Positions 8,414 through 16,319 of a stretch of DNA of 64,000 bases are shown here, piece by piece; the stretch's first letter is position 1, and each line of letters opens with the position of its first letter. The position numbers were made by a program, and so were the translations under genes. The DNA is taken from assembly GCA_001465115.1 (NCBI GenBank), contig CP013614.1:3534001-3598000 (forward strand), in the 5' to 3' direction. The DNA comes from Enterococcus silesiacus (GTDB lineage Bacteria; Bacillota; Bacilli; Lactobacillales; Enterococcaceae). The notes under the pieces were generated by a model. It did no database searches, was not told where the DNA came from, and saw only the letters and a list, made by a program, of their open reading frames with translations.

Positions 8414-9025
8414 TTATTCTGGTTTTTCACCGATTACTGTAGGTTCAGCTGCTTCTTCTGAGCTTTCTTCAGTCGCTGCTTTGGCTTCTGTAATTGCCAA
8501 GATTTGTTCTTCACCATCAGTAATGATGTCATAATCTTTATCTTTTGGTAAATCAGCGACAGTGATTGCGTCACCGATTGCAAGTTTAGTAATATCAACT
8601 TCTACACGTTCTGGTAATTTATCTGGTGTAGCTGAAACTAAAACGTTGTATAAGTTTTGTGTTAGTTCACCACCGGCTTTCACACCTTCGGATTCACCAA
8701 CAAGAACGATTTCAGCTTCCACTTCAGTTGTTTCCTTCATGTTTACAGCTAAAAACTCAACGTGTTTCATTTGACTTGTAAACGTGTCCAACTGTGCTTT
8801 AAACAGCAACGTATTGATTTTTTTACCACCAATAGTCATTGTGATTACAGCATTGGCACCATTATCTCGTAAAATTTTAGTTAACTCTTTTTGATCAACT
8901 GAAATAGGTGTACTTTCAATTTCATACCCATAAACGACGGCGGGAACTTGACCTGTGTGACGTAGTTGATTTCTTAGGGAACGTGGACGGACAGCTCTTT
9001 CTTTAACTTCTAATGATACTGACAT
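8414..9025 (-). CDS. rplY: 50S ribosomal protein L25 (general stress protein Ctc type)
   Basis: A 203-residue two-domain L25/TL5/Ctc protein. The N-terminal domain (about 1-95, SVSLEVKERAVRPRSLRNQLRHTG, VPAVVYG) binds 5S rRNA. The C-terminal TL5 domain (VEAEIVLVGESEGVKAGGEL...) is followed by an acidic Glu/Ala-rich tail. ATG 9025 is preceded by AAGGAGGA. The frame is open a further 110 codons upstream, but that stretch is a structured leader, not coding. Cellular role: assembly and stability of the 50S central protuberance; Ctc homologues are stress-induced. Confidence 0.93.
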   Translation of the reverse strand: MSVSLEVKERAVRPRSLRNQLRHTGQVPAVVYGYEIESTPISVDQKELTKILRDNGANAVITMTIGGKKINTLLFKAQLDTFTSQMKHVEFLAVNMKETTEVEAEIVLVGESEGVKAGGELTQNLYNVLVSATPDKLPERVEVDITKLAIGDAITVADLPKDKDYDIITDGEEQILAITEAKAATEESSEEAAEPTVIGEKPE

Positions 9026-9360
9026 AACCAAAATCCTCCTTAAATTTAAAGCTAAACGAGTTCGCTTAGTCGAAAGACTGCTCGTGTAGCTTGATAAATC
9101 AAAATGAATGTATATTTGGTCATCTGCAAAAAGCAAAATAATGTAAAAAAGGAGTTTCACTGCTACTTCGTATAAAAGCTGTAACTTAGCTAAAGTTCTC
9201 CTGTTCGTTTGTGAAACGAACAAGCAGCTCCTACAAAAAAGGACAGCAAAGACAAAAAATCCCGAATAATTGTGCACAATTATCCAGGGGAAAATTCTAT
9301 ATGATATCTTATTCTCTCCCAGGTCATTACGCTGTTTTTGAGAAACCTTATTCACTTTCT
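9026..9360 (-). ncRNA. Structured 5' leader of rplY
   Basis: About 335 nt separate the promoter from the rplY start. On the minus strand the leader contains an attenuator-like hairpin (9253-9289), a GTTCGTTT/AAACGAAC stem-loop (9200-9224) and a hairpin just before the ribosome site (9047-9093, AAGCTACACGAG pairing with CTCGTTTAGCTT). No small ORF with a ribosome site was found in it. Such a layout suggests post-initiation control; autoregulation by L25 is an inference. Confidence 0.55.
9253..9289 (-). terminator. Attenuator-like terminator in the rplY leader
   Basis: Minus-strand CCTGGATAATT pairs with AATTATTCGGG around a palindromic GTGCAC loop and is followed by ATTTTTTG. It lies 80-100 nt after the predicted start and well ahead of rplY, so it is placed to act as a conditional terminator. 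Confidence 0.6.
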
Positions 9361-9366
9361 ATATCA

Positions 9367-9395
9367 ACCATAACGCGAATTCAAAGTTAAGTCAA
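9367..9395 (-). promoter_or_regulatory. Candidate rplY promoter
   Basis: On the minus strand TTGACT (plus 9390-9395), a 17-bp spacer and TATGGT (plus 9367-9372). Confidence 0.5.
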
Positions 9396-9521
9396 GGGAA
9401 GTGAAGTCTTTTAATTTTTACTTAAAGGTTACTCTAGCAAAATATCGGTGCATTTATTATCTTGATTGCTTTTCATTCGGTAGAATTTATACTAAACTAG
9501 TAATTGAAAAGAGGAAAAGAA

Positions 9522-10277
9522 ATGCGTTTAGATAAATTATTGGAACAAGAAAAAATCGGCTCTAGAAGAAAAGTCAAAGCCTTAATCCGCAGTAAACAAG
9601 TGACAGTTGATGGACAGATCATTATGAGTGAGAGCTTAAATGTAGACGCAGCGTTACAAGATATTTTTGTTGGTGATAAAAAAATTCAGCAAACCACACA
9701 TGTGTATTACATGCTGAATAAGCCTAATGGTGTTGTGACTGCCGTCAAAGATGCCCAGCACCAAACAGTGATCGATTTAATCAGTGTCAATGATCAAAGA
9801 GTAGGCTTATATCCTGTCGGTCGGTTGGACCGTGATACAGAAGGGTTGTTGCTGTTAACAGATAATGGTCAGTTAGGGTACCAATTACTATTACCGCATA
9901 AAAAAGTCTCAAAGCGCTATGAAGTCATTGTGAATGAACCGTTGACGTTGCTTGATTGTAAAGCATTCTCTGAAGGGATCGTTTTTTTAGACGGAAAAAA
10001 ATGTAAGCCGGCAGAGCTGGTGATTCTATCATCAGAGAAAAATCAGAGTCGTGCCTATTTGGATATCACTGAAGGGAAATTTCATCAGGTCAAAAAAATG
10101 TTTTTAGCTGTAGGTAAAAAAGTGATGTACTTAAAACGTTTATCGATGGGTCCGATCCAGCTAGATCCAACACTTAGTTTAGGAGCATACCGTCCTTTAA
10201 ACCAGGCAGAATTACAGGCATTATTGCCTTATTTTACTATCCATAAAAAAGAAAAGAGCGTGGAACATGAAATTTAA
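9522..10277 (+). CDS. rsuA: Pseudouridine synthase, RsuA/RluB family
   Basis: A 251-residue protein with an N-terminal S4 RNA-binding domain (residues 1-55, MRLDKLLEQEKIGSRRKVKALI) and a pseudouridine synthase domain. The catalytic motif is VGRLDRDTEGLLLLT, with the Asp nucleophile in RLD. Most similar in layout to RsuA-type enzymes that modify uridine 516 of 16S rRNA; a 23S target cannot be excluded. ATG 9522 follows AGAGGAAAAG. It overlaps the HAD gene by 11 bp, so the two are translationally coupled. Confidence 0.85.
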   Translation: MRLDKLLEQEKIGSRRKVKALIRSKQVTVDGQIIMSESLNVDAALQDIFVGDKKIQQTTHVYYMLNKPNGVVTAVKDAQHQTVIDLISVNDQRVGLYPVGRLDRDTEGLLLLTDNGQLGYQLLLPHKKVSKRYEVIVNEPLTLLDCKAFSEGIVFLDGKKCKPAELVILSSEKNQSRAYLDITEGKFHQVKKMFLAVGKKVMYLKRLSMGPIQLDPTLSLGAYRPLNQAELQALLPYFTIHKKEKSVEHEI

Positions 10278-10953
10278 AACGTTATTATTTGATGTCGACG
10301 ATACATTATTAGATTTTCAATTAACAGAAAAAAAAGCCTTACAAGCACTTTTTCAAGAAGAAGAGCTAACTCTGACTGATGAAATAGAAGCAACTTATAA
10401 AAAAATCAACATTCAGTTGTGGCGTGAATTTGAGCAAGGAAAAACAGATAAAAAGACCGTGACCGATACTCGTTTTAGTCTGTTATTTGCTCAATTGAAT
10501 AAAAATGTTGATGGGAAAAAAATGGGTGAGCAATATCGCTATCATTTAAGTCAAGGTCATGATTTATTAGGGAACAGTAAAGAAATTATCGAACGACTTC
10601 AACCGGATTATGACTTATATATTGTGACAAATGGTGTCGCTAAAACGCAATATCAGCGGTTAAATGATTCAAAAATGACCACGTTTTTCAACGACATTTT
10701 TGTTTCAGAAGAAGTAGGTTATCAAAAGCCGATGAAGGAATACTTTGATTATGTTTTTGAACGAATTCCTAGCTTTGATCGAGAAAAAACATTGATCATT
10801 GGAGATTCACTTGCTTCTGATATCAAAGGCGGTAACGTAGCGAATATTGAGACTCTTTGGTTGAATCCATCAAAACAACCAGCGACGCTTGATATTCAGC
10901 CTACTTATGAAATCAGTCGTTTAGATGAAATTTTTAATGTATTAGCACCATGA
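10267..10953 (+). CDS. YjjG-type noncanonical pyrimidine nucleotidase (HAD family)
   Basis: A 228-residue HAD phosphatase. Motif I is LLFDVDDTLLDF (residues 6-17) with the Asp nucleophile, motif II YIVTNG, and motif IV LIIGDSLASDIKGG. The cap and the EEVGYQKPMKEYFDYVF segment match the YjjG group, which dephosphorylates noncanonical pyrimidine nucleoside monophosphates. It overlaps the pseudouridine synthase gene and is probably co-transcribed, a plausible RNA and nucleotide housekeeping pair. A terminator follows immediately. Confidence 0.85.
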   Translation: MKFKTLLFDVDDTLLDFQLTEKKALQALFQEEELTLTDEIEATYKKINIQLWREFEQGKTDKKTVTDTRFSLLFAQLNKNVDGKKMGEQYRYHLSQGHDLLGNSKEIIERLQPDYDLYIVTNGVAKTQYQRLNDSKMTTFFNDIFVSEEVGYQKPMKEYFDYVFERIPSFDREKTLIIGDSLASDIKGGNVANIETLWLNPSKQPATLDIQPTYEISRLDEIFNVLAP

Positions 10954-11001
10954 AAAACAGCGATTACGAGTTTTGAACAACTCTCGTGGTCGCTGTTTTA
11001 T
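10954..11001. terminator. Terminator between convergent HAD and GNAT genes
   Basis: AAAACAGCGAttACGAG pairs with CTCGTggTCGCTGTTTT. A-rich and T-rich flanks let it work in both directions. Confidence 0.85.
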
Positions 11002-11003
11002 GC

Positions 11004-11456
11004 TTATATATCGATGCTTAATCGAACCATATCTTTCAATACAAGCTTATTTTCGACAATTTCGTCTTGATAATGACGAAGGAAAAAGTCACGATCGATG
11101 CTTGTCATACGAAATCCACATTTTTGATAAAGATATAACTGCCCCAAACTAGTGCTACCGGTGCCGATTTCTACTGTTTTATAAGAATGATTTGTGGCGT
11201 AAGCTAAGGCAAACTGAATCAGTTTTTCACCAAGACCTTGTCCTTGGTAACTTTCAGATACAGCGATATTGACGATTTCCAGTGTTTCTGGTCTCGTAGG
11301 AAGTAAGACTAAAATACCTGCTACAGTGTTATTAAAAATAAGTTCAAAACACAAGCCGCGTTTTATGTAATCGTCTACTAACTGTTTATTCGGATCAGCT
11401 GATAATAATAAGTCATAGTGAGGTGCTTGAAGGGGCTGAATTACTCTAATTGTCAT
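11004..11456 (-). CDS. GNAT family N-acetyltransferase
   Basis: A 150-residue acetyltransferase. The acetyl-CoA binding motif A is VSESYQGQGLGEKLIQFAL, and motif B includes LGQLYLYQKCGFRMT. The substrate is not evident. It begins at ATG 11456, after an AGAAAGGAAAAAG ribosome site on the minus strand, and reads toward the shared terminator at 10954. A single-gene unit. Confidence 0.85.
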   Translation of the reverse strand: MTIRVIQPLQAPHYDLLLSADPNKQLVDDYIKRGLCFELIFNNTVAGILVLLPTRPETLEIVNIAVSESYQGQGLGEKLIQFALAYATNHSYKTVEIGTGSTSLGQLYLYQKCGFRMTSIDRDFFLRHYQDEIVENKLVLKDMVRLSIDI

Positions 11457-11601
11457 CCTACTTTTTCCTTTCTGATAAACCTATCTAATAAACGAAGAAG
11501 TTTAAAAAATAAATAGATAAAATTGTAGCTTTCTGGCTCTTTTCTATTATAATAGAAAAAGGATATTATGACTATTACAGATAAGAGAGAGGTTTCGTTG
11601 A

Positions 11602-12225
11602 ATGAAAAATACTCAACCAATCGTGATTGGTGTTACTGGCGGTTCAGGCAGTGGGAAAACTAGTGTCAGTCGGGCGATTTTCAATCATTTCCCAAATCAT
11701 TCGATCATGATGTTGGAGCAAGATTCTTATTATAAAGACCAAAGTCATCTGAGCTTTGAAGAAAGATTAGCGACAAATTATGATCATCCATTCGCTTTTG
11801 ATACGGATTTATTGATCGATCATTTAAAACAATTAATCAATTATGAGTCAATTGAAAAACCAGTATATGATTATGTTGCGCATACGCGGAGTTCGGACAT
11901 TATTATCCAAGAACCAAAAGAAGTGATTATTTTAGAAGGGATTCTGATTTTGGAAGATATCCGTTTAAGAGAGTTGATGGATATTAAATTATATGTGGAT
12001 ACGGATGACGATATCCGTATCATCCGCAGAATCAAACGGGATATGGAAGAGCGTGGAAGAACCTTAGACTCTGTTATTGAACAGTATTTGACTGTGGTCA
12101 AACCGATGTACCATCAATTCATCGAACCAACGAAACGTTACGCAGATGTGATTGTTCCAGAAGGTGGAGAAAATCATGTCGCAATTGACTTGATCACGAC
12201 AAAAGTAGCCAGTATTTTAAAATAA
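11602..12225 (+). CDS. udk: Uridine kinase
   Basis: A 207-residue uridine/cytidine kinase. The P-loop is GGSGSGKT (residues 13-20), followed by the substrate-binding region [12 protein letters not shown] and NYDHPFAFD, and the lid [13 protein letters not shown]. It phosphorylates uridine and cytidine to UMP and CMP in pyrimidine salvage. ATG 11602 follows GAGAGAGG. It is monocistronic, ending in a terminator at 12245. Confidence 0.93.
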   Translation: MKNTQPIVIGVTGGSGSGKTSVSRAIFNHFPNHSIMMLEQDSYYKDQSHLSFEERLATNYDHPFAFDTDLLIDHLKQLINYESIEKPVYDYVAHTRSSDIIIQEPKEVIILEGILILEDIRLRELMDIKLYVDTDDDIRIIRRIKRDMEERGRTLDSVIEQYLTVVKPMYHQFIEPTKRYADVIVPEGGENHVAIDLITTKVASILK

Positions 12226-12244
12226 GTTGACAGTATTTAAAACC

Positions 12245-12297
12245 AAAAAATCAGTAATTGTATTTGAATTTATCAAGTATAATTACTGGTTTTTTTG
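12245..12297 (+). terminator. Terminator of udk
   Basis: AAAAATCAGTAATTGTA pairs with TATAATTACTGGTTTTT, followed by a T-run. Confidence 0.85.
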
Positions 12298-12406
12298 TTA
12301 TTTTATATCTGTTTAAAAAATGAATCATAGACAAAGCATTCTTAGATATAGTATCTTATGAGATAACTATTGAGCACAGATCAGTTTTTTGAAGGGAACG
12401 GAATAG

Positions 12407-13075
12407 ATGAGAATTTTAATTATTGAAGACAATCGTGAATTAGCGCTATCTGTACAAAAAGGATTAGAACGGGAAAAATTTTCGGTAGACCTAGCATTTT
12501 CCGGTGTGACTGGCGAAGAGAAAGCCTATGTAAATACATATGACGCAATTTTATTAGACTTGAACTTACCTGATAAAGATGGGCTATCGATCCTAAACTT
12601 TTTAAGAGAATCGGATATAGATAGTCCAATTATTATTATTACAGCTAGAGATGAGATTGAAGAGCGGGCAAAAGGGCTTGATTTTGGAGCAGATGATTAT
12701 TTAGTCAAGCCGTTTGAATTATTAGAATTGGTTGCTCGTATTCGAGCAGTTGTTCGACGTTTCCATGGTCGAACTTCGCCACATATCAAGATTGGTTCGT
12801 TAATGATCGATCCGGTGAAACGCTCTGTTCGTTATGAAAATTCTGAAGTAGTGTTAAAGCCGAAAGAATTTGATATTTTACTGTGTATTGCCCAAAAATA
12901 TCCAGCAGTGATTTCCACCGAAGAAATAGCTGAACATGTGTATGATGAGAACTTTGATCCATTTTCTTCTGTGCTACGGGTCCATCTTGCACGTTTAAAA
13001 AAACAGCTTGCCAAAGCCTCTGGAAAAGACTTACTAAAAACGATTCGAGCGAAAGGATATCAATTATGCGAGTAA
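12407..13075 (+). CDS. OmpR/PhoB-family response regulator
   Basis: A 222-residue regulator. The receiver domain (1-115) has the phosphoacceptor Asp51 in AILLDLNLPDKDG and the conserved Lys in YLVKPFEL. The C-terminal winged-helix domain (130-222) ends TIRAKGYQLCE. ATG 12407 follows GAAGGGAACGG. The stop overlaps the start of the kinase gene (ATGCGAGTAA), so the two are coupled. It likely controls the downstream ABC/PASTA genes: a candidate direct-repeat operator lies at 14153. Confidence 0.93.
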   Translation: MRILIIEDNRELALSVQKGLEREKFSVDLAFSGVTGEEKAYVNTYDAILLDLNLPDKDGLSILNFLRESDIDSPIIIITARDEIEERAKGLDFGADDYLVKPFELLELVARIRAVVRRFHGRTSPHIKIGSLMIDPVKRSVRYENSEVVLKPKEFDILLCIAQKYPAVISTEEIAEHVYDENFDPFSSVLRVHLARLKKQLAKASGKDLLKTIRAKGYQLCE

Positions 13076-14157
13076 ATTTAAAAATCAGTTTAACCGTTTT
13101 AACCTTTGCCTTTTTTGTTATTTTGATTATCAGTGGTGGTTTTTTTGCAGTCAAAAGTAACTGGCGTTCACTAAATATAGGCCAGTCGATCGGTTCTGCT
13201 GTGTACGTGGTGAATGATGCCAATGAAACCATTGCTCAACCTACTGCAACAGTTGAGCTTAAGGCCTCTGAACTGGTTAGTACACAAGCGCTGGATGATA
13301 TTTATTTAAATAGCTTATTAAAGTATTTACCGATGATTATTTTAGTGGTTTGTTCAGCTATTTTAATTTTGACTATGACTTTGTGGGTTGTTTTACGGCG
13401 GATTTATACCAAGCAAATGGTTTCGATCATTCATGATTTACAGTTTTTAGAAAAATTTTCAGAAGAAAAAGTCGAAGATAAGTCAGTTGCCAAAGCATTT
13501 AAGCAATTAAAAGATAAATTCGATGGGAATCTAAGCGATTATAAAAGGCTTAGCAGCTATCTGACACATGAACAAAAAAATGCCATTGCCATTTTAAGAG
13601 CTAATTTAGAATTGAAGCAAAATGAAACGAGTAATCTACATATTTTGGATCGGTTAACGGATAGTATTGATGATATTTTGACACTTTCAAATAGCACGGA
13701 AGAAGCGATGAGTGAGTCTGTCGATGTTTCTTTGATCTGTGCTGAGGTTTGCGATACCTACCGTAAAAGTTATCCTAATTTGATCTTTTCTTTTGATGAG
13801 GTTGATTCAACGCTGATTTTAGGAAAGAACCGCTGGATTTATCGAGCTGTCTCAAATTTAGTGGACAATGCCATCAAATATGGCGAAAGCAAACCGATTG
13901 AAGTTTCCGTCAATAATCAAAAAGGCAGTGTGATCGTTGAGATCAAAGACCATGGCAAAGGAATCGATCAGGCAGTTCATGCCGCTATTTTTAATCATAA
14001 TTATCGAATCAATGGGTTAAAACAAGATGGTTATGGTATCGGTTTGTCAGTGGTTTCTCATGTATGTGACTTGTGTAAGGGATTTGTTTATGTTGAAAGT
14101 ACAAAGAATCAAGGATCGACTTTTTATCTATCATTTCCACAAATTGCTGAAAGTTAA
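13066..14157 (+). CDS. Sensor histidine kinase
   Basis: A 363-residue membrane sensor. Two transmembrane helices (about 8-29 and 87-110) flank a short extracytoplasmic part of roughly 57 residues. The H-box is YLTHEQKNAIAIL with His168. The ATPase domain shows NLVDNAIKYGE (N box), DHGKGID (G1) and GYGIGLSVV (G2). The small external part suggests sensing at or in the membrane, possibly with the linked ABC proteins. It pairs with the regulator just upstream. Confidence 0.92.
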   Translation: MRVNLKISLTVLTFAFFVILIISGGFFAVKSNWRSLNIGQSIGSAVYVVNDANETIAQPTATVELKASELVSTQALDDIYLNSLLKYLPMIILVVCSAILILTMTLWVVLRRIYTKQMVSIIHDLQFLEKFSEEKVEDKSVAKAFKQLKDKFDGNLSDYKRLSSYLTHEQKNAIAILRANLELKQNETSNLHILDRLTDSIDDILTLSNSTEEAMSESVDVSLICAEVCDTYRKSYPNLIFSFDEVDSTLILGKNRWIYRAVSNLVDNAIKYGESKPIEVSVNNQKGSVIVEIKDHGKGIDQAVHAAIFNHNYRINGLKQDGYGIGLSVVSHVCDLCKGFVYVESTKNQGSTFYLSFPQIAES

Positions 14158-14169
14158 CATTCAGTTAAC
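14153..14169 (+). promoter_or_regulatory. GTTAAC direct repeat, candidate response-regulator operator
   Basis: GTTAAC occurs at 14153-14158 and again at 14164-14169, an 11-bp centre-to-centre spacing typical of OmpR-family binding sites. It lies 46 bp before the first permease gene, and a -10-like TATTGT follows. Confidence 0.45.
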
Positions 14170-14214
14170 AATTGATTTGGTATTGTAGGAGCAGGAAAGG
14201 AGGAGAGTAAGAAC

Positions 14215-15564
14215 ATGTTCGTCTTTAAACATGCTTTCTTAAATCTTAGAAGACACACTTGGAATTATGTACTAGTCGGCATTATTTTATTCTTTTTGAT
14301 GTTAAGTTCAATGGTGACAAACACCATATACACATCTACTAAATTATTTGTAAAAAATTACAGTAAGCAGTTTACGACGCTAGTCACGATTCTTGAACCA
14401 GATTTAAGTAATTTAACGCATGAAGAAAAACTAACAAAAGAACAATATCTCAAATTTGGAGAATCAACGTATGTAAATAACACGCGAATGACAGCAAGTG
14501 TTCCAGTATCGCTTGAATCATTAAAAACAATTACCGCTGTAAGCCCTTTTCAATTTCAAAAAGTAGAGGGCGACGAGCTAAAGCGAAGTTCTTATCAATC
14601 AATAGCTAATTGGCTTGGAGCAGGAGCGGCAGATCTTGCAAAAGAGCTCGCAGAAAGCGGCATGGAAATCAGTGCAGGAAATGCTGATCTAAAAAGAAAT
14701 GACTGTTTGATCAGTGAAGAGTTAGCTCAGATGAACCAGCTTAAGATAGGCGATTCGATTCAAGTAGCGGCAATAGGAAGTGACCAAGCGGAGAAACAAA
14801 GATTGGTCATTGCTGGAATGTATCGCTCACAGAAAAAGACCCAATCAAATGGAGCCAGTGAATTGGTGAAGATTCAGGAAAATGATATTTTTACGAACTG
14901 GGAAACGGTCTATGCAATAAAAACATTTGATCGTTTTGGATACAATAATGTGGCATATGAATTAAAAAACGCAGATGATTTTGATGCGTTTTTTAAAGAA
15001 ATTCAAGCTAAAGGTCTGCCTAGTAAGTATCAGGTTATAACCAATGAAACAAATCTGCAGATGCTTTTAAGCCCAGTTAACGGACTAGGAACATTGGCTG
15101 GAACGATTTTATTAGGCTTATTGCTATTCGGCAGCTTTAGTTTGGCATTATTTTCGATTCGTGCATTTAAACAAAAGCAAACAGAAATTTGTGTGATGCG
15201 TAATATAGGAATCACCCAAAAGCAGTTGATCAATAGCCGATTGATCGAATTAGTAGGGGTTACAATGTTTAGTTTTAGTTTGGCATTCTTGAGCGCACAA
15301 TGGATCGTACAACCGATCGCTGATTGGCAATTGAAAAATCAAAAACTGCTAATGGGCAATGTCGACCAGTTGTTTAGTGTGATGGGCAACAGTAAAAATG
15401 AAGCTATCATATCGATTCCTATGATGATCAACGATAATTCTCTTCTCATGCTGATTGGCATAGCTTGTTTATTTTTGATGACGATCATTTCCATCGAAGG
15501 GTATAAGATTTTCAAATTTGAACCGATTGAGTTTTTGTTAGAAAGGAACAGAAGTGAACAATGA
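14215..15564 (+). CDS. FtsX-type ABC transporter permease (first pair)
   Basis: A 449-residue MacB/FtsX-like permease. One N-terminal membrane helix (about 18-38) is followed by a large extracytoplasmic domain (about 40-280). Three C-terminal helices lie near 285-310, 345-365 and 412-432, with ICVMRNIGITQKQLI in the intervening loop. ATG 14215 follows AAAGGAGGAGAG. It overlaps the ATPase gene by 4 bp. Such permeases transmit ATPase motion to the outside of the cell rather than forming a channel; the substrate is unknown. Confidence 0.88.
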   Translation: MFVFKHAFLNLRRHTWNYVLVGIILFFLMLSSMVTNTIYTSTKLFVKNYSKQFTTLVTILEPDLSNLTHEEKLTKEQYLKFGESTYVNNTRMTASVPVSLESLKTITAVSPFQFQKVEGDELKRSSYQSIANWLGAGAADLAKELAESGMEISAGNADLKRNDCLISEELAQMNQLKIGDSIQVAAIGSDQAEKQRLVIAGMYRSQKKTQSNGASELVKIQENDIFTNWETVYAIKTFDRFGYNNVAYELKNADDFDAFFKEIQAKGLPSKYQVITNETNLQMLLSPVNGLGTLAGTILLGLLLFGSFSLALFSIRAFKQKQTEICVMRNIGITQKQLINSRLIELVGVTMFSFSLAFLSAQWIVQPIADWQLKNQKLLMGNVDQLFSVMGNSKNEAIISIPMMINDNSLLMLIGIACLFLMTIISIEGYKIFKFEPIEFLLERNRSEQ

Positions 15565-16238
15565 TTCTCTCTCTTAAAAATATAGTATATACGCATAAAA
15601 AAAACAAAGTGACTGTGTTGGATGATGTAACGGTTGATTTTTCACCGGGAAAGGTTTACGGCATTTTAGGAAAAAGCGGAGTAGGAAAAACGACATTACT
15701 TGCGCTGATTGCAGGAATGGACACCGTTGATTCAGGTGCGATTTTTTTTAAAAATCAAAATCTTGAGAACATTAATCGAGACAAGTATCGCCAGCAGGAA
15801 ATAGGGACCGTTTTTCAACAGTACAATGTACTCCCGAATGAAACGGCTATGACAACCCTTAAATTGTGTACACTCAATTCCTGTACACAAGGAATTGATC
15901 GTTTGTATGAAGCATTAAAAAAAGTCGGGATCAATCAAAAAATGGCAAACCAAAAAATCAAAAAATTATCTGTTGCTAATCAACAACGTGTTTATTTGGC
16001 CAAAGCAATCATCAATAATCCTGAGCTTATCTTGATGGATGATCCTGTCGAGTCATTAAATGAATTGTCATTAAAAATGGTCATGGAGTACATACGTATA
16101 TACGCAAAAAATGAAAACAAGTGTATCATCATTTGTTCGCAATCAAAAGCAATTGCAGAGCATGTTGATGAGTTGTGGGGATTGAATGGTGGGAAACTAT
16201 CATTTATCAAAGACAATATAGAAAAAGGGAAACTTTAG
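15561..16238 (+). CDS. Degenerate ABC transporter ATPase (first pair)
   Basis: A 225-residue ABC ATPase partner of the preceding permease. Walker A is intact (GILGKSGVGKTT). Key catalytic elements have diverged: the signature is LSVANQQR instead of LSGGEQQR, the Walker B ends LMDDP so the catalytic Glu is Asp, and the H-loop reads CSQS where a His is expected. ATP binding may persist while hydrolysis is reduced or lost. Its start overlaps the permease stop (ATGA). The second ATPase of the locus (17817) is canonical. Confidence 0.85.
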   Translation: MILSLKNIVYTHKKNKVTVLDDVTVDFSPGKVYGILGKSGVGKTTLLALIAGMDTVDSGAIFFKNQNLENINRDKYRQQEIGTVFQQYNVLPNETAMTTLKLCTLNSCTQGIDRLYEALKKVGINQKMANQKIKKLSVANQQRVYLAKAIINNPELILMDDPVESLNELSLKMVMEYIRIYAKNENKCIIICSQSKAIAEHVDELWGLNGGKLSFIKDNIEKGKL

Positions 16239-16319
16239 AGCATATCAAGGTTGTTGTAGGCTTGATGGATAGCTACTTGAGTGATTTCTACATTGTTTGT
16301 AAGTAGGAAGGAAGAGTAT

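Noticed and set aside
9026..9355. N-terminal extension of L25 by 110 codons
   Set aside because: The extension is not L25-like, and a strong ribosome site stands directly before ATG 9025.
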